A stretch of DNA of 64,000 bases from Streptomyces exfoliatus (GTDB lineage: Bacteria; Actinomycetota; Actinomycetes; Streptomycetales; Streptomycetaceae): contig NZ_JNZP01000028.1 in the NCBI RefSeq assembly GCF_000725545.1, positions 15,016-79,015 on the forward strand. The letters run 5' to 3'. A program made the translations under genes and the position numbers. Shown piece after piece: positions 43,565 through 51,889 of the stretch (the stretch's first letter is position 1; every line of letters starts with the position of its first letter). Below the pieces are notes generated by a model. The model saw nothing but the letters and a program-made list of their open reading frames with translations, made no database searches and had not been told where the DNA came from.

Positions 43565-43749
43565 TCGCGTCTCGCCACAGCCGACGGGACGAACAAGGCA
43601 AAGCTCCCTAAAGTGAATCCCGCCGGACGTCGCCCGCGCTCGTTAGGTAAAGTAAAGACCGCGTCAGTGACGCGACAAGAGAACCTAGGTGCGCCGGGAA
43701 GTCTGGTCGGCAATGTGATTCGTCCTGCCCGCCCGACCGGAGGATCCCC

Positions 43750-45162
43750 GTGGCCGCCCCCGCACCGACCGACGACCGCAAGCACGACGACCGCAGGTTC
43801 CTCGGCCGTCTCTCCCTCCCCGAGCGGCGCTATCTCGCCGACGCCCTGCGCACCGAGACCCTCGGCGGCGTACTGCTCCTCGTCGCCGCCGTCGCCGCCC
43901 TCGTCTGGGCCAACACGCTGAGCGGCAGCTACGAGGCGGTCAGCGACTTCCACATCGGCCCCGCCGCCCTCGGTCTCGACCTGTCGATCCAGCACTGGGC
44001 CGCCGACGGCCTCCTCGCGATCTTCTTCTTCGTCGCCGGCATCGAACTCAAGCGCGAGCTCGTCGCGGGCGAGCTGCGCGACCCCAGGGCCGCCGCGCTC
44101 CCCGTCGTCGCCGCCCTCTGCGGCATGGCCGCGCCCGCCCTCGTCTACGTCCTGGTCAACGCCCTCGGCAACGGCTCGATGGACGGCTGGGCCGTGCCCA
44201 CCGCGACCGACATCGCCTTCGCGCTCGCCGTCCTCGCCGTCATCGGCACCTCGCTGCCGTCCGCGCTGCGCGCCTTCCTGCTCACCCTGGCCGTCGTCGA
44301 CGACCTCTTCGCGATCCTGATCATCGCGATCTTCTTCACCAGCGACCTGAACTTCGCCGCGCTCGGCGGCGCCGTCGCGGGCCTCGTCCTCTTCTGGCTG
44401 CTGCTCCGCAAGGGCGTGCGGGGCTGGTACGTGTACGTGCCGCTGGCCCTGGTCATCTGGGCGCTGATGTACAACAGCGGCGTCCACGCCACGATCGCCG
44501 GCGTCTCCATGGGCCTGATGCTGCGCTGCACCACCCGGGACGGCGAGCAGCACTCCCCCGGCGAGCACATCGAGCACCTCGTGCGCCCGATCTCGGCCGG
44601 CCTCGCCGTACCGCTGTTCGCGCTCTTCTCGGCGGGCGTCAGCGTCTCCGGCGGCGCGATCGGGAACGTCTTCACCCAGCCGGTCACCCTGGGCGTGGTC
44701 CTCGGCCTGGTCGTCGGCAAGGCCGTCGGCATCTTCGGCGGCACCTGGCTGGCCGCCCGCTTCACCCGGGCCGAGCTCAATCCCGACCTGGCCTGGCCGG
44801 ACGTGTTCGCCGTGGCCTCCCTCGCCGGAATCGGCTTCACGGTCTCGCTCCTCATCGGCGAACTCGCCTTCGCCGGGGATGCCGCCCTCACCGACGAGGT
44901 GAAGGCCGCCGTCCTGATGGGCTCCCTGATCGCGGCCGTCCTCGCCTCCGTCCTGCTGAAGCTGCGGGTCCGCAGGTACCAGTCGCTCGTCGCCGCAGAG
45001 GAGCGCGACGACGACGAGGACGGCATCCCCGACATCTACGAGGAGGACAACCCGGCGTACCACCTGAGGATGGCCGAGATCCACGAACGGAAGGCCGCCG
45101 AACACAGGGAGCGCGCCCAACTGGCGGGGGCACCGCGCGATGAGGCCGACCGTCCGGCATGA
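43750..45162 (+). CDS. nhaA: Na+/H+ antiporter NhaA
   Basis: This is a 470-residue, 12-helix antiporter that uses the proton gradient to expel sodium. The essential aspartate pair is in LAVVDDLFAILIIA, and PTATDIAFALAVL is the pH-sensor/ligand stretch. FFFVAGIELKRELVAGEL is the N-terminal signature. The C-terminal cytosolic tail is unusually long and charged (acidic DDDEDGIPDIYEED, then a Glu/Arg helix). The GTG start at 43750 has GGAGGA upstream. It is the first gene of a short run with the holin-like and hydrolase genes. Confidence 0.93.
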   Translation: MAAPAPTDDRKHDDRRFLGRLSLPERRYLADALRTETLGGVLLLVAAVAALVWANTLSGSYEAVSDFHIGPAALGLDLSIQHWAADGLLAIFFFVAGIELKRELVAGELRDPRAAALPVVAALCGMAAPALVYVLVNALGNGSMDGWAVPTATDIAFALAVLAVIGTSLPSALRAFLLTLAVVDDLFAILIIAIFFTSDLNFAALGGAVAGLVLFWLLLRKGVRGWYVYVPLALVIWALMYNSGVHATIAGVSMGLMLRCTTRDGEQHSPGEHIEHLVRPISAGLAVPLFALFSAGVSVSGGAIGNVFTQPVTLGVVLGLVVGKAVGIFGGTWLAARFTRAELNPDLAWPDVFAVASLAGIGFTVSLLIGELAFAGDAALTDEVKAAVLMGSLIAAVLASVLLKLRVRRYQSLVAAEERDDDEDGIPDIYEEDNPAYHLRMAEIHERKAAEHRERAQLAGAPRDEADRPA

Positions 45163-45198
45163 TCTGAGTCGGACCGCAGAAGAGAAGAGGGAGCACCG

Positions 45199-45684
45199 AT
45201 GAGCGACCCGTTCGACGGAACCGAGCGCAGCCTCGGCCAGTTGGTCGCCTCGGCGACCGCCGAGATGTCCGCGCTGGTGCACGATGAGATCGCCCTGGCC
45301 AAGGCCGAGCTGCGGCAGGACGTCAAGCGTGGCGGGATCGGCAGCATCCTGGGTGTCGGCGCCCTGGTGGTACTGCTGTTCTCGCTGCCGATGCTGAGCT
45401 TCGCGCTCGCGTACGCGATCAACACCTGGACCGGCGGCCACAACGGCAACGGAGGCTGGAACCTCGTCTGGTGCTTCCTCCTGTCGTTCGCCTTCAACGT
45501 GCTGGTGGCGGGCCTCCTCGGGGCGATCGCCGTCGCCAAGTTCAAGAAGGTGAAGCCGCCGGAGAGGTCCATCGCCTCTGCGAAGCAGACCGCGGCGATC
45601 ATGCAGAACGCGAAGCCGCACCCCCGTCCGGCCCAGCGCCCGGCCCTTGAGAAGGCCGAGTCTGTGGCACGCTCGTCCGTATGA
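45199..45684 (+). CDS. Phage holin-superfamily III protein (Holin-X, DUF1469-like)
   Basis: This 161-residue membrane protein has an N-terminal amphipathic helix (SLGQLVASATAEMSALVHDEIALAKAEL), two transmembrane helices and a basic tail. It matches the actinobacterial Holin-X family; despite the name, there is no sign of a phage nearby. M. tuberculosis Rv3669 lies at the same place. GAGGGAG precedes ATG 45199. Its TGA overlaps the next gene's ATG. Confidence 0.85.
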   Translation: MSDPFDGTERSLGQLVASATAEMSALVHDEIALAKAELRQDVKRGGIGSILGVGALVVLLFSLPMLSFALAYAINTWTGGHNGNGGWNLVWCFLLSFAFNVLVAGLLGAIAVAKFKKVKPPERSIASAKQTAAIMQNAKPHPRPAQRPALEKAESVARSSV

Positions 45685-46622
45685 CCCTTCCCGAGAGCAA
45701 CGGCAACGGCGGGCCCGTACGGCTCGACGGGCCCTGGACCCATCGCGACGTGGCCGCCAACGGCGCGCGTTTCCACATCGCCGAGATGGGCGACGGGCCG
45801 CTGGTGCTGCTGCTGCACGGTTTCCCGCAGTTCTGGTGGACCTGGCGCCACCAGCTGCCCGCGCTCGCCGACGCGGGGTTCCGGGCGGTCGCGATGGACC
45901 TGCGCGGGGTGGGCGGCAGCGACCGCACCCCCCGGGGTTACGACCCCGCCAACCTCGCCCTCGACATCACCGGCGTCGTGCGCTCGCTCGGCGAGCCGGA
46001 CGCGGCGCTCGTCGGGCACGGCCTCGGCGGATACCTCGCCTGGACGGCGGCCGTGATGCGGCCCAAGCTGGTGCGCCGGCTCGCGGTCTCCTCGATGCCG
46101 CACCCGCGCCGCTGGCGCTCGGCGATGCTCTCCGACTTCGCCCAGTCGCGGGCCGGCTCGCACGTCTGGGGCTTCCAGCGGCCGTGGCTGCCGGAGCGTC
46201 AGCTCGTCGCGGACGACGCGGCGCTCGTCGGTGAGCTGATCCGGGACTGGTCGGGACCGCAGCCCCGGCGCGACGCGGACGACGAGGCGATCGAGGTGTA
46301 CCGGCGGGCGATGCTGATCCCGTCGACGGCGCACTGCTCGATCGAGCCGTACCGCTGGATGGTGCGCTCCCTGGCCCGCCCGGACGGCATCCAGTTCAAC
46401 CGGCGCATGAAGCGGCCGGTGCGGGTGCCGACGCTCCATCTGCACGGCTCCCTCGACCCGGTGATGCGGACCAGGAGCGCGGCGGGGTCGGGCGAGTACG
46501 TGGAGGCGCCGTACCGCTGGCGGCTCTTCGACGGACTCGGTCACTTCCCGCACGAGGAGGACCCGGTGGCCTTCTCCACGGAGCTGGTCAACTGGCTGAA
46601 GGACCCCGAGCCCGACCGCTGA
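45681..46622 (+). CDS. Alpha/beta hydrolase (EphE position) lacking the nucleophile
   Basis: This is a 313-residue protein with an alpha/beta-hydrolase fold close to epoxide hydrolases: HGFPQFWWTWRHQ oxyanion region, MDLRGVGGSD, and LVGHGLGGYLAW at the nucleophile elbow. The elbow has Gly114 where the family has Ser or Asp. The acid candidate in HGSLDPVMR and the His in GLGHFPHEED are kept. In M. tuberculosis ephE (Rv3670) lies here, next to marP. Either another residue does the work or it is a non-catalytic binding protein. The ATG is coupled to the holin gene by ATGA overlap. Confidence 0.85.
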   Translation: MTLPESNGNGGPVRLDGPWTHRDVAANGARFHIAEMGDGPLVLLLHGFPQFWWTWRHQLPALADAGFRAVAMDLRGVGGSDRTPRGYDPANLALDITGVVRSLGEPDAALVGHGLGGYLAWTAAVMRPKLVRRLAVSSMPHPRRWRSAMLSDFAQSRAGSHVWGFQRPWLPERQLVADDAALVGELIRDWSGPQPRRDADDEAIEVYRRAMLIPSTAHCSIEPYRWMVRSLARPDGIQFNRRMKRPVRVPTLHLHGSLDPVMRTRSAAGSGEYVEAPYRWRLFDGLGHFPHEEDPVAFSTELVNWLKDPEPDR

Positions 46623-46741
46623 CGGGCCCTCTCCCGCAGGGGCGTACAGACTTCCTTCGAACGGCCATGTGCCCCGCGCATACTCCAATTGGCGGGCCCT
46701 CAGGCGGTTACCGACCTTGGGCCACGGGCAGACGTCGAGGT

Positions 46742-46939
46742 ATGGGCTGGACGCACGACTACGGTGACACGACAGCACGCAACCGCCGCTCGGCCGCCGC
46801 GCCGAGTTCCCGCGAGGGGGGTGGCCCGCCGGACGCCGGCGGCGCGCACACCGTGCAGGACGTGGGGATCTCCCGCATCCTGCGCCGCCGGGCCCGCTGG
46901 GTCTCGGCCAGACTCCGGCATCCCCGCGACACCGCCTAG
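46742..46939 (+). CDS. Small basic protein of unknown function
   Basis: This is a 65-residue candidate: MGWTHDYGDTT, then an Arg/Ala/Gly-rich middle and a basic C-terminus ISRILRRRARWVSARLRHP. GAGG lies only two bases before ATG 46742, so initiation may be weak. A 14-bp perfect hairpin starts right after its TAG, which supports a real transcript end. No domain recognised. Confidence 0.4.
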   Translation: MGWTHDYGDTTARNRRSAAAPSSREGGGPPDAGGAHTVQDVGISRILRRRARWVSARLRHPRDTA

Positions 46940-46979
46940 TCGGCCCCGGGCCCGCCCCGGAGGGTGGGCCCGGGGCCGA
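46940..46979. terminator. Terminator between convergent hydrolase-side and marP genes
   Basis: The perfect 14-bp inverted repeat TCGGCCCCGGGCCC with 12-nt loop directly follows the small ORF and faces the marP end. Confidence 0.85.
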
Positions 46980-46991
46980 CCGGGCGGGGAC

Positions 46992-48191
46992 CTACAGAGC
47001 GCAGGCCTGGCTGTCGACCTGCTGGTCGGCGGTCCGGCCGCGCTCGATGTCCTCGCGGATCTCGTCGACCGTCAGGGCGTAGCCGGTGTTCGGGTCGTCG
47101 AGGGAGCGGGCGAAGATCACGCCGTACACCTCGCCGTCCTCGGTGAGGAGCGGGCCGCCTGAGTTGCCCTGCCGCACCGTCGTGTACAGCGAGTACACGT
47201 CCCTGCGCACATCGCCACGGCGGTAGATGTCGGGTCCGTCGGCGTTGATACGGCCCCGCACGCGCGCCGAGCGCACGTCGTACGAGCCGTTCTCCGGGAA
47301 CCCGGCGACGATCGCGTTGTCGCCGCTGCGGGCGTCGTCCTCGGTGAAGCGCAGCGGGGTGGCCTTCAGGTCCGGCACGTCCAGGACGGCGATGTCGCGC
47401 TGCCAGTCGTAGAGGACGACCTTGGCGTCGTACGTCTTGCCCTCGCCCCCTATCTGGACGGTCGGCTCGTCGACTCCGCCGACCACATGGGCGTTGGTCA
47501 TGACCCGGCGCTCCGCGAAGACGAAGCCGGTCCCTTCGAGGACCTTGCCGCAGCTCTGCGCCGTGCCGACGACCTTGACGATGGAGCGCTGGGCGCGGGC
47601 GGCGACGGGGCTGCCGACGAGCGCCGGGTCCGGGGGCAGGACCTCGGTGATGGGTTCGTTCACGAAGGGGTCGAAGACCTGCGGGAAGCCGTTGCGGGCC
47701 AGTGTCGAGCTGAAGTCGTCGAACCAGCCGGAGACCTGATCCGGCATCACCTCCTCGACGCCTCGCAGCACCATCGAGTCCTTCACCCGCTTGCTCAGGG
47801 CGGTCAGCGAGGAGCCGCCGAGGGCCGAGCCGATGAGCCAGGCCACGAGCAGCATCGCGACGACGTTGACCAGGGCGCCGCCGGTGGCGTCCAGGGCGCG
47901 CACGGGTGACCAGGTGATGTGGCGGCGCAGCTTGTTGCCGAGGTGGGTGGTGAAGGCCTGGCCGACGGAGGCGCAGACGATGACCACCATCACGAAGACG
48001 ACCGTCGCCGTGGTGGAGACCTCGCTGCTGTCGGTCAGCTGGTCCCAGAGGACCGGAAGCAGCAGAACGGCGACGAGGCCGCCGCCGAGGAAGCCGATCA
48101 CGGACAGGATGCCGACCACGAATCCCTGGCGGTAACCGATGATCGCGAACCACACGGCGGCGAGCAGCAACAAGATGTCCAGCACGTTCAC
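46992..48191 (-). CDS. marP: MarP-family periplasmic serine protease
   Basis: This is a 399-residue membrane-anchored trypsin-like protease. The N-terminus is a CvpA-type four-helix domain (VNVLDILLLLAAVWFAIIGYRQG...). The extracytoplasmic domain has the catalytic triad His in TNAHVVGG, Asp in DWQRDIAVLDV and Ser in RQGNSGGPLL. Two Cys (in AQSCGKV and the C-terminal SQAC) can form the disulfide known in M. tuberculosis MarP (Rv3671c), which is needed for acid resistance. The start GTG 48191 is preferred: GAGG is nine bases upstream. TTG 48197 is the alternative. Confidence 0.93.
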   Translation of the reverse strand: MNVLDILLLLAAVWFAIIGYRQGFVVGILSVIGFLGGGLVAVLLLPVLWDQLTDSSEVSTTATVVFVMVVIVCASVGQAFTTHLGNKLRRHITWSPVRALDATGGALVNVVAMLLVAWLIGSALGGSSLTALSKRVKDSMVLRGVEEVMPDQVSGWFDDFSSTLARNGFPQVFDPFVNEPITEVLPPDPALVGSPVAARAQRSIVKVVGTAQSCGKVLEGTGFVFAERRVMTNAHVVGGVDEPTVQIGGEGKTYDAKVVLYDWQRDIAVLDVPDLKATPLRFTEDDARSGDNAIVAGFPENGSYDVRSARVRGRINADGPDIYRRGDVRRDVYSLYTTVRQGNSGGPLLTEDGEVYGVIFARSLDDPNTGYALTVDEIREDIERGRTADQQVDSQACAL

Positions 48192-48238
48192 CGTCAATTG
48201 CCTCGCAGATTCGTTTCCGGTCGCCGGGGTTCAGCCTG

Positions 48239-48943
48239 TCATGAGCGCCAGTCGAGCGGGACCTGCTTGGACCGGTCCCAGGGGCGCTCCCAGCCGGAGA
48301 AGTGCAGCAGGCGGTCGATCACCCCGGCCGTGAAACCCCAGACCAGAGCCGATGCGACGAGGAACGCGGGGCCCTGGTGGCCGCTCGGGTGGATCGCCGT
48401 GGCGCGGTTGGCGGGATCCGTGAGATCCGCCACGGGGACGCTGAAGACCCGGGCGGTCTCTCCGGGGTCGACGACCCCGACCGGGCTGGGGGCGCGCCAC
48501 CAGCCGAGGACCGGGGTGACGACGAAGCCGCTGACGGGGATGTAGAGCCGGGGCAGCACGCCGAAGAGCTGGACGCCCGCCGGGTCGAGGCCGGTCTCCT
48601 CCTGGGCCTCGCGCAGGGCGGCCCGCAGCAGGCCGCCGTCGGCCGGGTCGCCGTCCTCGGGGTCGAGGGCGCCGCCGGGGAAGGAGGGCTGTCCGGCGTG
48701 CGAGCGCAGGCTGCCGGCGCGCTCCATGAGCAGCAGCTCGGGGCCGCGCTCCCCCTCGCCGAAGAGGACGAGGACGGCGGACTGGCGTCCGGCGCCGCTC
48801 GCGGGCGGCAGGAAGCGGCTCAGCTGCTCGGGCTCGACCGTGCGGGCGGCCCGGTCGACGGGCCCGAGCCAGTCGGGCAGCCCGTCGCGGCTGACCAGCC
48901 CGCCGGTGCCGGGCTCGTGGATCTCTTCGTCAGTGCGCGTCAT
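48239..48943 (-). CDS. NUDIX hydrolase, CoA pyrophosphatase type
   Basis: This is a 234-residue NUDIX enzyme. The CoA-specific signature LRSHAGQPSFPGGALDPED precedes the NUDIX box, with the core LREAQEETGLDPAGV. It likely cleaves CoA and related dinucleotides. The ATG at 48943 has GGGGG upstream; the GTG two codons earlier is weaker. It lies between marP and nth, as Rv3672c does in M. tuberculosis. Confidence 0.9.
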   Translation of the reverse strand: MTRTDEEIHEPGTGGLVSRDGLPDWLGPVDRAARTVEPEQLSRFLPPASGAGRQSAVLVLFGEGERGPELLLMERAGSLRSHAGQPSFPGGALDPEDGDPADGGLLRAALREAQEETGLDPAGVQLFGVLPRLYIPVSGFVVTPVLGWWRAPSPVGVVDPGETARVFSVPVADLTDPANRATAIHPSGHQGPAFLVASALVWGFTAGVIDRLLHFSGWERPWDRSKQVPLDWRS

Positions 48944-49021
48944 AGGCACCCCCGTTGTTGCACAACGCCATCGGTGGACGGGTTCGTTCCCGGGGCCGTC
49001 GGGGCCGTCCGGGGGCCGGGC

Positions 49022-49915
49022 TCAGTCGCCCGCGCCGAGGGGCGGCGCAGGGAGGCCGGGGTAGCCGGGCGGCGGGTTGAGCCGCTGGCCGGGGAAGCCG
49101 CCCTTCTCGTACTTGAGCAGCTTCCTCGCCTTCTCGGGGTCGGTCTCGCCTTCTCCGTACGAGGGGCATAGGTGGGTGATCGGGCAGGCGCCGCAGGCGG
49201 GCTTGCGGGCGTGGCAGATCCGGCGGCCGTGGAAGATCACCCGGTGCGAGAGCATCGTCCACTCGCTCTTCGGGAAGATCTCGGCGATCTCCGCCTCGAT
49301 CTTCACCGGGTCATCCTGCTCGGTCCACTTCCAGCGCCGGACCAGTCGCATGAAGTGGGTGTCCACGGTGATGCCGGGGACCCCGAAGGCGTTGCCGAGG
49401 ACGACGAAGGCGGTCTTGCGGCCGACGCCGGGCAGCTTGACGAGGTCGTCCAGGCGGCCGGGGACCTCGCCCCCGAAGTCGTCCCTGAGGACGGCGGCGA
49501 GACCCATGATCGACTTGGTCTTGGCGCGGAAGAAGCCGGTGGGGCGGATGAGCTCCTCGACCTCCTCGGGCACGGCGGCGGCGAGGTCCTCCGGCGTGGG
49601 GTACCTGGCGAAGAGGGCAGGGGTGGTCTGGTTGACCCGCAGGTCGGTGGTCTGGGCGGAGAGGACCGTGGCGACGAGCAGCTCGAAGGGATTGCGGAAG
49701 TCGAGCTCGGGGTGGGCGTACGGATAGACCTCGGCCAGTTCGCGGTTGATCTTGCGGGCCCTGCGGACCATCGCGAGCCGCGATTCGGGCTTCACCGCCT
49801 TCCGATTCGCGGCTTTCACCCGTTTCGACACGCCGTGTTCGCCCACGGCGGAATTACCTTCGGCCGACACTCTTTCAGCCCCCTTGGCCTGCGCTCTCAC
49901 CGGCGAGTTGGACAC
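49022..49915 (-). CDS. nth: Endonuclease III (DNA glycosylase/AP lyase)
   Basis: This bifunctional base-excision enzyme removes oxidised pyrimidines; 297 residues. HhH motif [17 protein letters not shown] holds the catalytic Lys; the catalytic Asp is in [11 protein letters not shown]. The iron-sulphur cluster Cys pattern C-x6-C-x2-C-x5-C is at [17 protein letters not shown]. An extra basic N-terminus (about 45 residues) and a Pro-rich C-terminus extend the usual about 210-residue length. GTG 49915 has TAGGCT six bases upstream, suggesting a leaderless mRNA. It is divergent from crp. Confidence 0.95.
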   Translation of the reverse strand: MSNSPVRAQAKGAERVSAEGNSAVGEHGVSKRVKAANRKAVKPESRLAMVRRARKINRELAEVYPYAHPELDFRNPFELLVATVLSAQTTDLRVNQTTPALFARYPTPEDLAAAVPEEVEELIRPTGFFRAKTKSIMGLAAVLRDDFGGEVPGRLDDLVKLPGVGRKTAFVVLGNAFGVPGITVDTHFMRLVRRWKWTEQDDPVKIEAEIAEIFPKSEWTMLSHRVIFHGRRICHARKPACGACPITHLCPSYGEGETDPEKARKLLKYEKGGFPGQRLNPPPGYPGLPAPPLGAGD

Positions 49916-49921
49916 CCGACC

Positions 49922-49927
49922 AGCCTA
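49922..49927 (-). promoter_or_regulatory. -10 box TAGGCT of nth (leaderless)
   Basis: TAGGCT on the minus strand ends six bases before GTG 49915. The same hexamer precedes two other genes here (54566 and 57933). Confidence 0.5.
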
Positions 49928-49983
49928 GGGGCCGACACCGACATCCGCCCCGGGCGTGGCCGATCAGCCCCCAATCGGGCCCC

Positions 49984-50013
49984 TGACGTACGGACCGGCG
50001 GCTCCGTACGTCA
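49984..50013. promoter_or_regulatory. Inverted repeat in the nth-crp divergent region
   Basis: Arms TGACGTACGGA and TCCGTACGTCA (11 bp, perfect) with an 8-nt spacer lie between the divergent nth and crp promoters, just before the Crp-like site. It could be an operator or stem-loop. Confidence 0.6.
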
Positions 50014-50021
50014 AACTTGTT

Positions 50022-50035
50022 GTGATTGATCGCAC
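50022..50035 (+). promoter_or_regulatory. Crp-like binding site upstream of crp
   Basis: GTGATTGATCGCAC has the GTG-N8-CAC form of the Streptomyces Crp consensus (one consensus position differs) and the TGTGA-N6 half of the enterobacterial CRP site. Its place upstream of crp suggests autoregulation. Confidence 0.5.
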
Positions 50036-50100
50036 TGTTTTGTACGTCCGGCATCATGGGACGCAGGTCCCTGAGCAGGTCGACAGTATGGAGAGAACTC

Positions 50101-50775
50101 GTGGACGACGTTCTGCGGCGCGCCCCGCTCTTCGCGGCGCTCGATGACGAGCAGGCTGCCGAGCTGCGCGCCTCGATGAGTGAGGCGACGCTCGCCCGTG
50201 GCGACGCTCTCTTCCACGAGGGCGACCCCGGCGACCGCCTGTACGTGGTCACCGAGGGCAAGGTGAAGCTGCACCGCACTTCCCCCGACGGCCGCGAGAA
50301 CATGCTGGCCGTCCTCGGCCCCGGCGAGCTGATCGGCGAGCTGTCGCTGTTCGACCCGGGCCCGCGCACCGCGACCGCTACCGCGCTGACCGAGGTGAAG
50401 CTGCTCGGCCTGGGCCACGGCGACCTCCAGCCCTGGCTGAACGCCCGCCCGGAGGTGGCCACCGCGCTGCTCCGCGCGGTCGCCCGCCGCCTCCGCAAGA
50501 CCAACGACCAGATGTCCGACCTGGTCTTCTCCGACGTCCCGGGCCGTGTCGCCCGCGCGCTCCTCGACCTGTCGCGCCGCTTCGGCGTGCAGTCCGAGGA
50601 GGGCATCCACGTCGTGCACGACCTCACCCAGGAGGAGCTGGCCCAGCTGGTCGGCGCCTCCCGCGAGACGGTCAACAAGGCGCTCGCCGACTTCGCCCAG
50701 CGCGGCTGGCTGCGTCTGGAGGCCCGCGCCGTGATCCTCCTCGACGTGGAGCGCCTCGCGAAGCGCTCGCGGTAG
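50101..50775 (+). CDS. crp: cAMP receptor protein family regulator Crp
   Basis: This is a global regulator of germination, antibiotic production and central metabolism in Streptomyces; 224 residues, the usual length. The N-terminal cNMP domain runs to about residue 120: GDALFHEGDPGDRLYVVTEG, and the phosphate-binding cassette GPGELIGELSLFDPGPRTATATA. The dimer helix and C-terminal winged helix (LTQEELAQLVGASRETVNKALADFAQRGWL) follow. GTG 50101 with GGAGAG upstream gives the standard VDDVLRRAPLF start. A Crp-like site lies 66 bp upstream. Confidence 0.96.
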   Translation: MDDVLRRAPLFAALDDEQAAELRASMSEATLARGDALFHEGDPGDRLYVVTEGKVKLHRTSPDGRENMLAVLGPGELIGELSLFDPGPRTATATALTEVKLLGLGHGDLQPWLNARPEVATALLRAVARRLRKTNDQMSDLVFSDVPGRVARALLDLSRRFGVQSEEGIHVVHDLTQEELAQLVGASRETVNKALADFAQRGWLRLEARAVILLDVERLAKRSR

Positions 50776-50800
50776 CCACCGCCGTACGACGCCGTACGTG

Positions 50801-50836
50801 AAAGGCCGCCCCGGTCCGACGACCGGGGCGGCCTTT
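50801..50836. terminator. Bidirectional terminator between crp and SPFH gene
   Basis: A perfect 16-bp inverted repeat (AAAGGCCGCCCCGGTC) with loop CGAC lies between convergent genes. Confidence 0.9.
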
Positions 50837-50858
50837 CGCGTATGCGCTGACCAGCGAG

Positions 50859-51743
50859 TCAGCGCTTGGAACCGTCCACGATCACCGGGGCCGAGGAACC
50901 GTTCGCGCAGGGCACGGTGTAGATCGGGTTCTGCGCCGCGGCCTCCTTGAACGCGTCGATGCACTGGTTCATCAGGACCCTGTCCGTCAGCGACTCGTTG
51001 AGGATCTTGTTGGCGCGGGCGATGCCCTCCGCCTCGATCCGGCGCCGGTCGGACTCGGCCTTGGCGGTGCGGGCGGCCTCAAGGGCACGCTCGGTGGCCT
51101 GCTGCTGCTGGATCTTGCGGTCGATCTGGTCCTGCAGCGCCTTGGACGGCTTCACGTTGCGCAGGTTGACCGTGGTCACGTCGATGCCGCGCGGGGCGAG
51201 CCGCTCCTTGACCAGCTCGCCGATCTCGGCGTTGATCTTCTCGCGAGCCGAGCTGTAGCCCTCTTCGCTGGTGTGGCGGGCGAAGACGTTGCGGATGATC
51301 TCCCGGCTGTCCGGGAAGACCAGCCGCTGCTGGATGGCGGCCTCGCTGCCGGCGAGCCGGTACAGCTCCACGGCCTTGGTCGGCGCGACGGCCCACTTCA
51401 CCGTCACCTCGACCTCCATCACGCCGCCCTGCGAGGAACGCACCTCGACGACGTCCCGGTCGGAGAGGTTGAGGTCCACGGGGCGGGTGGAGAAGGTGGT
51501 GACCGTCGTGAACGGCGAGATCACGTTCACGCCGGGCGTCATGGGCGTACCCACCTTGCCGAAGGTCACGGGCACGCCGACCTCGTACGCGCCGACGACG
51601 TGGATGATGCTGGTGACGCCCGCGAGGAGGGCGGCGATGAGCGCGCCCAGCGCGCCGAGGCGCAAGGGAGAGCGGTCCGTGGACCGCCCCACGGCGAAGA
51701 GCACGCCCGCCGCGATGAGCAGGATGATGGCCAGGACGAACAC
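50859..51743 (-). CDS. SPFH/Band 7 (prohibitin-like) membrane protein
   Basis: This is a 294-residue SPFH protein with two N-terminal membrane helices (about residues 1-20 and 35-55), then the Band 7 domain (YEVGVPVTFGKVGTPMTPGVNVISPF...) and a Gln/Glu/Ala-rich coiled coil (DQIDRKIQQQQATERALEAARTAKAE). Such proteins form membrane microdomain scaffolds. GTG at 51743 is chosen for GGGGGGA at suitable distance; upstream in-frame codons are possible. The C-terminal Cys-containing tail PCANGSSAPV is small. Confidence 0.85.
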   Translation of the reverse strand: MFVLAIILLIAAGVLFAVGRSTDRSPLRLGALGALIAALLAGVTSIIHVVGAYEVGVPVTFGKVGTPMTPGVNVISPFTTVTTFSTRPVDLNLSDRDVVEVRSSQGGVMEVEVTVKWAVAPTKAVELYRLAGSEAAIQQRLVFPDSREIIRNVFARHTSEEGYSSAREKINAEIGELVKERLAPRGIDVTTVNLRNVKPSKALQDQIDRKIQQQQATERALEAARTAKAESDRRRIEAEGIARANKILNESLTDRVLMNQCIDAFKEAAAQNPIYTVPCANGSSAPVIVDGSKR

Positions 51744-51889
51744 GAGAATCCCCCCGATGAAACGACTACTGATACTGCCGATGTAAAGGGACCGTAAAGC
51801 ATGGCGTGTCCCCTGGACCATGCCGGGTCCCGGCAGAACCACCCAGGGCGTCACTGCCGCCCCATGAGCCCCTCCCCCGGGCGCGGCCG

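Noticed and set aside
45199-45684. Prophage remnant because of the holin-like gene
   Set aside because: No phage structural, lysin or integrase gene is near, and the gene is a conserved neighbour of marP/ephE in actinobacteria.
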